Assembly: GCA_047973165.1 (NCBI GenBank)
Contig: JBKEBM010000049.1
Location: 1-10,534, forward strand
DNA: 10,534 nt
Reading direction: 5' to 3'
Origin: JBKEAD01 sp047973165
GTDB taxonomy: Bacteria > Verrucomicrobiota > Verrucomicrobiia > Chthoniobacterales > JBKEAD01
Shown here piece by piece: positions 1 to 6,368 of the stretch. Below the pieces are notes generated by a model. It searched no databases, had not been told where the DNA came from, and worked only from the letters and a program-made list of their open reading frames with translations. How positions within the stretch are numbered: position 1 is the first letter of the stretch; each line of letters begins with the position of its first letter. The position numbers and the translations under genes were made by a program.

Positions 1-192
1 ACGCCCGTTTATAGTTTCTCTGCGGTGTCCAGTGGCGTGAACCTGAATGATCAACCACCCGCCGGTCCTGACAGCGAAGATTCTTACACAGGGACCTATG
101 AGGTTCACCTCACCGCCATTCCGGAACCAACTACGGGTGTTTTGGTCTTAGCCACGATGCTCGCATTCTCTTTCAGACGGCGTTCGTGCTGA
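1..192 (+). CDS. C-terminal fragment of a PEP-CTERM exported protein
   Basis: The frame is open from the first base of the window to a TGA, giving 63 residues; the start lies outside the window. The last 25 or so residues have the three-part PEP-CTERM layout: a Pro-Glu-Pro motif (IPEPTT), a hydrophobic stretch (GVLVLATMLAF) and a basic end (FRRRSC). In the known family this tail directs a secreted protein to the exosortase system, which cuts and anchors it at the cell envelope, often with links to exopolysaccharide. The visible upstream part (ending GTYEVHLTA) resembles the last strand of a beta-rich surface domain, but too little is present to name the protein. The gene is convergent with the small cdaR-like gene that follows. 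The ending RRRSC is slightly unusual, as basic residues normally run to the end. The PEP-CTERM call is firm; the function of the body is unknown. Confidence 0.85.
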   Translation, partial: TPVYSFSAVSSGVNLNDQPPAGPDSEDSYTGTYEVHLTAIPEPTTGVLVLATMLAFSFRRRSC

Positions 193-228
193 GTGCTCTG
201 CCTGTGATACCAAACTCAAAAAAATGCC

Positions 229-414
229 CTACTTTTCTACCGGGAGAGCTTTTTTTATGGTTGGCTGGACTGGCTGAATCGGCTGGGAAGGTGCCGGCCA
301 GATCGACTCTCCAGGAGAGTTATCCACATTATTTTTGATCAGATACCAAAGTGCGGAGGCCAGCAGGAGGCAGGCCAGCTTAGGCTTCCAGTTTGTCAGA
401 ATCAGATTCTTCAT
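229..414 (-). CDS. Small single-pass membrane protein resembling only the anchor of CdaR/YbbR
   Basis: This 61-residue protein has a short basic N-terminus (MKNLILTNWKPK), one hydrophobic segment at about residues 13-27 (LACLLLASALWYLI) and a proline/glutamine-rich tail (PAPSQPIQPVQP) predicted to lie outside the cytoplasm. The N-terminus follows the pattern seen at the start of YbbR/CdaR proteins: asparagine/tryptophan and lysines, then leucine/alanine-rich sequence ending in a tryptophan and an aromatic or aliphatic residue. The YbbR repeat domains that normally follow are absent. Its ATG overlaps the cdaA stop codon as ATGA, so the two are very likely co-translated. CdaR is the standard partner and regulator of CdaA in Firmicutes, and the position fits that role. 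I infer a reduced CdaR. It could instead be an unrelated small membrane protein. No frameshifted YbbR remnant is visible downstream, where the convergent PEP-CTERM gene begins almost at once. Confidence 0.7.
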   Translation of the reverse strand: MKNLILTNWKPKLACLLLASALWYLIKNNVDNSPGESIWPAPSQPIQPVQPTIKKALPVEK

Positions 415-1178
415 TCTTCTTTGATAGATAAAAGTTCAGTGAGACGCTGGCGGCAATTATCGACATTCAGGTTGGGATCGATCATCCCATTATGACAGAT
501 GGAAACGTGGCCGGTTTCCTCAGACACGATGAGCACGATGGCGTCGGATTCTTCAGTGATGCCAATGGCAGCCCGGTGACGCAGACCGAGATTCCTGTCG
601 AGGTCCTCGCGCTGCGTCAGCGGGAAAATACAGGCGGCAGCAGCGATACGGTCGTTTATCATGATGAGCCCTCCGTCGTGGAGAACTGTCTTGGGGTGGA
701 AAATAGTGACAACAAGGTCCTTTGAAAAAATACAGTCAATAGCGGAACCGCTCTCGGTAATCGGGCGCAGACTAATATCGCGCTCGATAGCGATGAGCGC
801 TCCGAATCCTTTACTTGAAAGTTCAAAAACAGAGTCGATGAGTTCTTCGATGACTTCTTTTTTCTGAAAGGCTGAAGAAAAAAGCGGATGCGTGCCGAGG
901 TCGGTAAGAAGTCGCCTCAGCTCAGGCTGGAAAATAACCACCAAAGCAAGTGCCAGGAAGACGGACAAACTACGGAGAATCCAACTGATGACCACGAGGT
1001 TCAAAACCTGTGAGACCAAAGTCAGACCGAGAATCAGGAGAGCCAACCCGAAGAAAATACGGGCACCTCGTGTACCGCGCAGGTAGCGATAGGAATAGTA
1101 AAGAACAATCGTCAGGATGAGAATCTCCAGGCCGGACTTCCACGTCGCACTGATAAAATGTATAATGTTCTCAATCAT
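411..1178 (-). CDS. cdaA: Diadenylate cyclase CdaA (c-di-AMP synthase)
   Basis: CdaA makes cyclic di-AMP from two ATP at the cytoplasmic face of the membrane. The 255-residue product has the usual length and order: hydrophobic membrane segments over about residues 17-85, then a DisA_N cyclase domain from about 100 to 225. The nucleotide-binding motifs are visible: LHDGG at 166-170 (the DGA motif, here with Gly as third residue) and RHR at 200-202 within LGLRHRAAIGI, followed by SDAIVLIVSEETG. The start overlaps the folP stop by ATGA and the stop overlaps the start of the small cdaR-like gene by ATGA, so three genes form one coupled unit. No good Shine-Dalgarno lies before this start (the upstream bases read AACCTCCAGAC), consistent with coupled re-initiation. 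In other bacteria cdaA is commonly followed by cdaR and glmM; here glmM is not adjacent. Confidence 0.95.
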   Translation of the reverse strand: MIENIIHFISATWKSGLEILILTIVLYYSYRYLRGTRGARIFFGLALLILGLTLVSQVLNLVVISWILRSLSVFLALALVVIFQPELRRLLTDLGTHPLFSSAFQKKEVIEELIDSVFELSSKGFGALIAIERDISLRPITESGSAIDCIFSKDLVVTIFHPKTVLHDGGLIMINDRIAAAACIFPLTQREDLDRNLGLRHRAAIGITEESDAIVLIVSEETGHVSICHNGMIDPNLNVDNCRQRLTELLSIKEE

Positions 1179-2032
1179 GTCTGGAGGTTCAGATTTATAA
1201 TGCTTTCGGTTATTTTCAAAGCCTGACGATGTGGCACGGGTTCGTGAACGCGAAAAATACGGGCACCGGTTTCGCGCCCCAGCACAGTCAGGGCTATCCC
1301 CGGCCAGTAACGGTCTTCCATAGCATCCGAATTTGCGATCCGACCAAGAAAGGATTTACGGGAAACACCAATCAGGAGAGGTCGTCCGATTCTGCCCAGG
1401 TCGGGGATATTTGCAAGCAGCTTAGCATTGTGCTCTGCAGTTTTTCCAAATCCGATACCGGGGTCCAGGATGATGCGATCGGCAGCGATGCCGACAGCCT
1501 CCAGGTTTCGAAGCGAAGTGCGAAGGAAATCGCTGACTTCGGCAACCACGTCTGTGTAAAAAGGCTGTTGCTGCATGGTCGCCGGGGAGCCCTGGGCGTG
1601 CATTACCACCAGGCCACAAGAGGATTCCGCTGCGACTGCACGCATAGACGGCTTTGTGAATCCGGTTACGTCGTTGATAATGCTGACACCTGCTTTGACA
1701 GCAGCGCGGGCGACTTCAGGCTTGGAGGTGTCGATGGACAGCGGTGCTGAAGTGCGACTACGAAGCTCCTGAATGACGGGAAGAGTGCGGCTCATCTCTT
1801 CTTCAGCCGAGACCGAACTGGCACCTGGGCGGGTGGATTCACCACCGATGTCCAGAATGTCGGCACCTTGCTCCAGGAGGCGCAGGCCCTGCTCGACAGC
1901 GGATTCTTTTGAAAAAAATTCTCCGCCGTCGGAAAAGGAGTCGGGGGTTACGTTGAGTATCCCCATGAGGAGGGCGTTTTTTTGTAAATCAAAATGCTGG
2001 CCGCCAATCTGCCAAAGCCAGGGGGAACTCAT
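1175..2032 (-). CDS. folP: Dihydropteroate synthase
   Basis: FolP joins 4-aminobenzoate to the pterin pyrophosphate to give dihydropteroate, in folate synthesis; it is the sulfonamide target. The TIM-barrel motifs are all present. Numbered from the GTG at 2056, they are MGILNVTPDSFSDGG at 31-45, GGESTRPGA at 71-79, SIDTSKPEVA near 107, INDVTG near 127, LDPGIGFGK near 197, GVSRKSFLG near 230 and a closing RVHEP near 269. I place the start at the ATG at 2032, giving 285 residues, because it leaves 22 residues before MGILNVTP, close to the family norm. The upstream GTG at 2056 would add eight residues but lies inside the terminal sequence of a repeat element. Neither start has a convincing ribosome binding site, so the choice is uncertain. 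The stop overlaps cdaA by ATGA. The unit is separated from clpC by a terminator and the repeat, and no clear promoter was found in that gap. Confidence 0.95.
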   Translation of the reverse strand: MSSPWLWQIGGQHFDLQKNALLMGILNVTPDSFSDGGEFFSKESAVEQGLRLLEQGADILDIGGESTRPGASSVSAEEEMSRTLPVIQELRSRTSAPLSIDTSKPEVARAAVKAGVSIINDVTGFTKPSMRAVAAESSCGLVVMHAQGSPATMQQQPFYTDVVAEVSDFLRTSLRNLEAVGIAADRIILDPGIGFGKTAEHNAKLLANIPDLGRIGRPLLIGVSRKSFLGRIANSDAMEDRYWPGIALTVLGRETGARIFRVHEPVPHRQALKITESIINLNLQT

Positions 2033-2048
2033 GGGAGTATTCTTATTT

Positions 2049-2209
2049 GGGTACACCCGGAAACCCCATTTTCAGCACAGAGTTGCTCAAAACCCTGGAG
2101 ACGGCGTTGAAAAGATGTCCGTTGGGACAAGGCCAGCGAGTATCTTTTCGCCTTGTCTCCAAAATTTTGTCCGGCTTCTCTGCCGAAAAGCAGATTTTCG
2201 GATATACCC
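2049..2209. repeat. About 160-bp repeat-like element with imperfect inverted ends, between clpC and folP
   Basis: The left end (2049-2073, starting GGGTACACCCGG) and the reverse complement of the right end (starting GGGTATATCCGA) match at 18 of 25 positions by hand alignment. The right arm is a copy of a 45-base repeat also found near 10.16-10.20 kb; the left end matches that distant copy at 15 of 19 positions. The interior is rich in dyads: a 7-base stem GACAAGG/CCTTGTC at 2126-2132 and 2151-2157, and TGTCC/GGACA at 2116-2120 and 2125-2129. Short open frames on both strands here match no family I recognise and I treat them as chance. The structure suggests a MITE-like or compound palindromic repeat. 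No flanking target duplication was identified. Confidence 0.55.
2165..2209 (-). repeat. Copy A of a 45-base hairpin repeat
   Basis: It matches 10160-10204 in reverse complement at 40 of 45 positions. The core is a perfect 7-base stem, CCGAAAA/TTTTCGG around a five-base loop, followed by a second shorter dyad CGGC/GCCG that shares bases with it. Four of the five differences between the copies are transitions and both stems are kept. On the - strand it can be read as SENLLFGREAGQN, the same frame as the coding use of copy B. It sits in the clpC-folP gap. Confidence 0.75.
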
Positions 2210-2218
2210 ATTTCAAAT

Positions 2219-2262
2219 AAAAATTTGTGCCGCATTTCCGTTTCAAAAAAATACGGCACAAA
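2219..2262 (-). terminator. Rho-independent terminator of the clpC transcript
   Basis: Ten bases after the clpC stop codon, the - strand carries a 9-base perfect stem (TTTGTGCCG with CGGCACAAA; 2254-2262 with 2224-2232). It continues inward by five more pairs, one of them a G-U wobble that forms only in the - strand RNA, around an 11-base loop. A T-rich tract, TTTTTATTT, follows at once. This fits the end of the ilvE-mcsA-mcsB-clpC unit and insulates folP. Confidence 0.8.
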
Positions 2263-2271
2263 CGGGATGCT

Positions 2272-4764
2272 TTATTTGTGAGGCGTGATTTCTGCGTCGG
2301 CGTCCGCACTGTTATTGCCCGTTACGGAAAAGATCAGTTTTCCGTCTTCGAGCCTGACCAGGACAACATCGCCGGTTTTTACATCGCCGCGAAGAATTTC
2401 TTCGGCCATCGGGTCTTCGAGGTATTTCTCGACCGTGCGGCGCATTGGACGTGCTCCGTAATTTGGATCGTAACCTTTCTCTATAAGAAAATCCTTTGCG
2501 GACTGATCGAGTTGCAAATGCACGTCTTTGGCTTTGATGCGCTCGATGAGTTTATCCACTTCGAGGCTGACGATCTCCATGAGGTTGTCTTTGCTGAGCG
2601 TGTGAAAGACGATAATGTCGTCAAGACGGTTGAGAAATTCGGGCTTAAAGACGCGCTTGGTCTCCTCCATGATTTTCTCACGCATCGTGTCGTAGTCGTC
2701 ATCCAAAGCGGGTGCACCGAAGCCAAGAGAGGTCTGTTTTTTAATCAGTTCAGCTCCGACATTGGAGGTCATGATGATGATGGTATTTCGGAAATCGATC
2801 TTCCTGCCCAGGCTGTCAGTCACTTTGCCTTCCTCAAGAATCTGGAGGAGCAGGTGCATGACATCGGGGTGCGCTTTTTCAATTTCGTCGAAAAGCACAA
2901 CCGAGTAAGGGCGACGACGAACGGCTTCGGAAAGCTGGCCGCCTTCCTCGTGTCCGACGTAGCCTGGAGGCGATCCGATGAGGCGCGAGGCGGTGAATTT
3001 CTCCATGTATTCCGACATGTCGATCTGGATAATCGCATCGCCATCTCCAAACATATACTCCGCCAGGGTGCGGGCCAGAAAGGTCTTGCCAACGCCGGTC
3101 GGCCCGAGGAAAACAAAGGAGCCTATCGGGCGTTTCGGGTCTTTGAGGTCCGCACGGGAGCGCCGCAGAGCTTTGCTGATTGCTGTGACAGCTTCGTCCT
3201 GGCCGATCACACGGCTGCGGAGTTCGCCTTCCATAGCGAGAAGTTTTGTGGATTCGCCCAGCTCCATGCGCTGGAGAGGCACACCCGTCCAGCGTGAAAC
3301 AACATGCATGATATCGTCTTCGGTGACGGTGATTTCTTTTTCCTCACGTCCGGTTCGCCATTCACTCAGGATTTTTTCGAGAGCTTGTTTGGCATGTTGT
3401 TCAGAATCGCGAAGTGAAGCTGCTTTTTCAAAATCCTGTTCTTTGATGGCAGCTTCTTTTTCGGTTTTAATTTGTTCGATTTCCGCCTCGGCGTCTTTGA
3501 CGTTTGGAGGGCGGGTCATATTTGTAATCCGGGCGCGGGCACCAGCTTCGTCAACAATGTCGATGGCTTTGTCCGGCAGAAAACGTCCGGTGAGATAGCG
3601 ATCCGAAAGTTTGGCGGCAGATTCGAGAGCCTCGTCTGTAAAGGTGGCTTTGTGGTGGGCTTCGTATTTGTGACGCAGACCTTTGAGGATGAGAATGGTC
3701 TCTTCAACGGTTGGGGCATCGACTTTTACCGTCTGGAAACGACGTTCGAGAGCGGAGTCTTTTTCGATGTATTTGCGATATTCGTTGAGAGTTGTGGCAC
3801 CGATGCACTGCAACTCACCGCGACTGAGAGCGGGTTTGATGATGTTGGATGCATCCATGGCACCTTCGGCGGAACCTGCTCCGACGATGGTGTGCATCTC
3901 GTCGATGAAGAGGATAACGTTTTTGGTACGTTTGATCTCGTCCATAACGGCTTTGATCCGCTCTTCAAACTGGCCGCGGTATTTGGTTCCGGCAACCATG
4001 AGGGCGAGATCGAGCGTAATTACTTTTTTGTCATGGAGAATGTCGGGGACGGTTTCGTTGACAATTTCCTGGGCGAGGCCCTCGGCGATTGCAGTTTTTC
4101 CGACTCCGGCTTCACCGATCAGGACGGGGTTATTTTTTGTGCGACGACAAAGGATTTGAATGACACGCTCAATTTCTTCAGAGCGTCCGATCACCGGGTC
4201 CAGCTCTCCCTTGTGAGCCAGTTCAGTGAGGTCGCGCCCGAAGGCTTTGAGGGCCGGTGTTTTGGAGGCGGATTTGCCCCCAACTTCTGAGGGGACTCCG
4301 TCTTCTTCTTCGTCCTGCGGGTCGAAATTTGGGTCGAGTTCTTTGAGAACTTCGTTGCGGGTGCGCTCAATATCGATTTCGAGATTTTTCAGTACGCGTG
4401 CGGCGACGCCTTCGCCTTCGCGCAGAAGACCGAGCAGGATATGCTCGGTGCCGACGTAGGAATGCTGGAGACTTTTTGCCTCTTTTCCGGCGAGTGCGAG
4501 CACTTTTTTGACTCGTGGCGTGTAGGGAATACTGCCGGCGGATTTTGACTCGGAGCCGGAGCCGACCTGCTTCTCGACTTCGTTGCGAACTGTATCGAGA
4601 TCGAGGCCCATTTTTTGAAGGACGTTGACGGCGACACCCTGGCCGAGCTTGATCAGCCCGAGCAGGAGGTGCTCCGTTCCAACATAATTGTGATTAAAGC
4701 GATCTGCTTCCTTTCGCGAAAGTGCCAGGACTTGCTGAGCTCTTGGTGTGAAATTGTTCATCAT
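2272..4764 (-). CDS. clpC: ATP-dependent unfoldase ClpC (Hsp100, ClpP partner)
   Basis: The 830-residue product is full length for ClpC. It has two N-terminal Clp repeats (about 1-140), the first AAA+ domain with Walker A GEAGVGKT at 217-224 and Walker B ILFIDE at 284-289, and an arginine finger region ERRF near 340. The middle domain (about 415-475) contains a UVR-like helix pair (EQDFEKAASLRD). The second AAA+ domain has GPTGVGKT at 554-561, pore loop GYVG at 601 and VVLFDE at 622-627. TSLGFG near 678-683 is the LGF loop expected to dock on ClpP, so it should feed a protease and not act as a ClpB disaggregase; the short UVR-type middle domain agrees. ATP-driven unfolding of phosphoarginine-marked proteins is the known role in Firmicutes. 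The start overlaps the mcsB stop by ATGA, and the gene opens with two Met codons. No Shine-Dalgarno is seen, so it probably relies on translational coupling. Confidence 0.97.
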   Translation of the reverse strand: MMNNFTPRAQQVLALSRKEADRFNHNYVGTEHLLLGLIKLGQGVAVNVLQKMGLDLDTVRNEVEKQVGSGSESKSAGSIPYTPRVKKVLALAGKEAKSLQHSYVGTEHILLGLLREGEGVAARVLKNLEIDIERTRNEVLKELDPNFDPQDEEEDGVPSEVGGKSASKTPALKAFGRDLTELAHKGELDPVIGRSEEIERVIQILCRRTKNNPVLIGEAGVGKTAIAEGLAQEIVNETVPDILHDKKVITLDLALMVAGTKYRGQFEERIKAVMDEIKRTKNVILFIDEMHTIVGAGSAEGAMDASNIIKPALSRGELQCIGATTLNEYRKYIEKDSALERRFQTVKVDAPTVEETILILKGLRHKYEAHHKATFTDEALESAAKLSDRYLTGRFLPDKAIDIVDEAGARARITNMTRPPNVKDAEAEIEQIKTEKEAAIKEQDFEKAASLRDSEQHAKQALEKILSEWRTGREEKEITVTEDDIMHVVSRWTGVPLQRMELGESTKLLAMEGELRSRVIGQDEAVTAISKALRRSRADLKDPKRPIGSFVFLGPTGVGKTFLARTLAEYMFGDGDAIIQIDMSEYMEKFTASRLIGSPPGYVGHEEGGQLSEAVRRRPYSVVLFDEIEKAHPDVMHLLLQILEEGKVTDSLGRKIDFRNTIIIMTSNVGAELIKKQTSLGFGAPALDDDYDTMREKIMEETKRVFKPEFLNRLDDIIVFHTLSKDNLMEIVSLEVDKLIERIKAKDVHLQLDQSAKDFLIEKGYDPNYGARPMRRTVEKYLEDPMAEEILRGDVKTGDVVLVRLEDGKLIFSVTGNNSADADAEITPHK

Positions 4765-5873
4765 GATTGACTGTTGGTGAAAGAGGTTTTCTCGAAAAAT
4801 TTAGCCTTATCGGGTGCTGGCATGGAAGCCAGTCTGGCTCGAATCAGCTCGGCGCGCAAGCTGTCTCGTTCGTGTGCCTGCATTTTTTGGGTGCTGGCAC
4901 CTTTTTGTAAATGTGCGGGCTGGATTTCAATCAGGAGTTCATCCACTGCTTGTGCGCTACTGTCCGGAAAAAGGCCGAGGTCTGCTCCGAGTTTGATGAC
5001 GGAGAGCAGGTCGAGAGCTTCTTTTGAGGTCATGGTGCAGGCGTAGGAGAGGATTCCATAGGCACGCCCAACCTGGTCGAGTAGTCGGTCAGAATTTTTT
5101 TCAGCCAGGACACTTCTGGAATTTCCCTCAAGCTCCACGATTTTGCGAATGACGTTGTCGAGGCGGTTTACAATTTCTTCTTCGGATTCACCAAGAGTGG
5201 CCTGATTTGAAATTTGAAAAAGATTTCCCATGGCTTCGGAACCCTCGCCGTGGAGGCCACGCACCACAAGGCCAATTTTATTGATGGAGTTGATAACGCT
5301 CTTTATGTGTTCACTCATTACAAGAGCCGGTAAATGCAGCATTGCCGAGCAACGCATACCGGTGCCGACATTCGTTGGACAGGCTGTAAGGAAGCCGAGT
5401 TTTTCGTGAAAAGCAAAATCAAGGGCGTCGTCGAGTTCGTTGTCTGTTTTGTTGATGAGTTCGTAAACTTCCCGAAGTTGCAGGCCGCTCAGGATGGCTT
5501 GCATGCGAAGGTGATCCTCTTCGTTGATCATGAAGCTGAGAGTTTGCTCCATATTCATCACAACTGCGCTGCCGGCTCCTTTGGCCGCATGTTCGCGGCT
5601 GATCAAATGTCGCTCGACCAGAATCTGTTTCTCCAGCGAGGTGAGTGAGTCCAGATTTTCGGAAAAAGCTTCCTGCATTTCCGGCAGCTCTTCCACCGCC
5701 TTTTTGACTTCGTCCAGAATCTCCAGACGCTCGTCTTTTTTTGCCCATCCCGGAAAGGGTTTCAGGTGGATATTTCGTGCAAGGCGAATCCTACTGCTGA
5801 CGACAATTTGCCGATGCGGCCCCTTGCCTGTAAGCCACTCTCCGGAATTTGCAATGATACGGGAAAGCATCAT
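4761..5873 (-). CDS. mcsB: Protein arginine kinase McsB
   Basis: McsB is related to phosphagen kinases but phosphorylates arginine side chains of proteins, marking them for ClpC-ClpP. The 370-residue product is slightly longer than typical. Visible family motifs are SSRIRLARN at 26-34 (nucleotide binding), NEEDHLR at 117-123 (catalytic acidic residues), CPTNVGTG at 165-172 with the phosphagen-kinase cysteine, and RGLHGEGSEA at 205-214 followed by GNLFQISNQATLG. Near the C-terminus RDSLRA at 336-341 fits the RDxxRA phosphoarginine-binding motif of active McsB, so both the kinase and its allosteric site appear intact. The start overlaps the mcsA stop by ATGA and has a good Shine-Dalgarno, GAGGTG, eight bases upstream inside mcsA. 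The mcsA-mcsB-clpC order is that of Firmicutes, but the ctsR repressor gene usually found ahead of mcsA is missing. Confidence 0.96.
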   Translation of the reverse strand: MMLSRIIANSGEWLTGKGPHRQIVVSSRIRLARNIHLKPFPGWAKKDERLEILDEVKKAVEELPEMQEAFSENLDSLTSLEKQILVERHLISREHAAKGAGSAVVMNMEQTLSFMINEEDHLRMQAILSGLQLREVYELINKTDNELDDALDFAFHEKLGFLTACPTNVGTGMRCSAMLHLPALVMSEHIKSVINSINKIGLVVRGLHGEGSEAMGNLFQISNQATLGESEEEIVNRLDNVIRKIVELEGNSRSVLAEKNSDRLLDQVGRAYGILSYACTMTSKEALDLLSVIKLGADLGLFPDSSAQAVDELLIEIQPAHLQKGASTQKMQAHERDSLRAELIRARLASMPAPDKAKFFEKTSFTNSQS

Positions 5874-6364
5874 GATTTTTTCACCTCGGCATCGATTTGA
5901 CGGATTTCATCGCGCAGGGAAGCAGCCTCTTCAAAGGCCTCTTTTTCGACGGCTTTTGTCAGGCGTCCCTGCAAAGATTCGATCTGACGTTTAAGCAGGA
6001 GTTCCGTCCGAAAACGTGCAGGAACCCGCCCGGTATGCATCGTGCCTTTGTGCATGCTTTTCAGCATCGGCAAAAGCTGATCCTGAAAAACATCGTAGCA
6101 TTCGCTGCAGCCGAACCGGGCAGTTCTTTTAAAATCTGCCTGAGTGAAACCGCAGGAAGGGCACTTGAGGAGCCCCGGACTCTGCTCCACCTTCTCGCTG
6201 ACCCCCATCTTGTTCAGGATTTCAGGTAATGTAAAACCCGTCGGGTCATTGACGCCTTTTGCCTTGGCGCAGGCAGGGCAGAGATTAACCTTCCTCATCT
6301 CCCCCTCGACTATTTGCGTGAGAAAGACTTCAGCCTCTACTTTCTGACAGACATCGCACTGCAT
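5870..6364 (-). CDS. mcsA: McsA, zinc-binding activator of the arginine kinase McsB
   Basis: The 164-residue product has four CxxC pairs: Cys3/6, Cys29/32, Cys68/71 and Cys86/89, the last in GCSECYDVF. These form two zinc-binding units, as in McsA. A C-terminal UVR motif (about 128-162, EAFEEAASLRDEI) resembles the UvrB-UvrC interaction helix pair, and a related motif lies in the ClpC middle domain here. In Firmicutes McsA binds and activates McsB and helps deliver it to ClpC. The start is four bases after the ilvE-like stop, preceded by AAAGGT lying almost against the ATG, so spacing is tight for a ribosome binding site. The stop overlaps mcsB by ATGA. In the usual operon ctsR lies immediately upstream; here an aminotransferase gene takes that place. 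Confidence 0.93.
   Translation of the reverse strand: MQCDVCQKVEAEVFLTQIVEGEMRKVNLCPACAKAKGVNDPTGFTLPEILNKMGVSEKVEQSPGLLKCPSCGFTQADFKRTARFGCSECYDVFQDQLLPMLKSMHKGTMHTGRVPARFRTELLLKRQIESLQGRLTKAVEKEAFEEAASLRDEIRQIDAEVKKS
5882..5887 (-). promoter_or_regulatory. Ribosome binding site for mcsB
   Basis: GAGGTG on the - strand lies eight bases before the mcsB ATG, within the last codons of mcsA. It supports this first of two adjacent Met codons as the start, and shows that mcsB is not purely dependent on coupling to mcsA. Confidence 0.7.
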
Positions 6365-6368
6365 ACCT

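Noticed and set aside
193..260. Bidirectional terminator between the PEP-CTERM gene and the small cdaR-like gene
   Set aside because: T and A runs are present on both strands (near 210-217 and 251-257), but I could not find a stem of more than about three pairs next to them.
2029..2309. Two open frames of 76 and 88 codons on the - strand in the clpC-folP gap
   Set aside because: They run across the terminator hairpin and the repeat element, have no family motif, and overlap the ends of real genes. The shared peptide SENLLFGREAGQN comes from the repeat, not from a gene.
2227..3297. Long + strand frame of 356 codons opposite clpC
   Set aside because: It lies antisense to a full-length, motif-complete clpC and shows no domain of its own; long antisense frames are common opposite strongly biased coding sequence.
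3472..4290. + strand frame of 272 codons opposite clpC
   Set aside because: It is the antisense shadow of the first AAA+ region of clpC, with no recognisable protein features.
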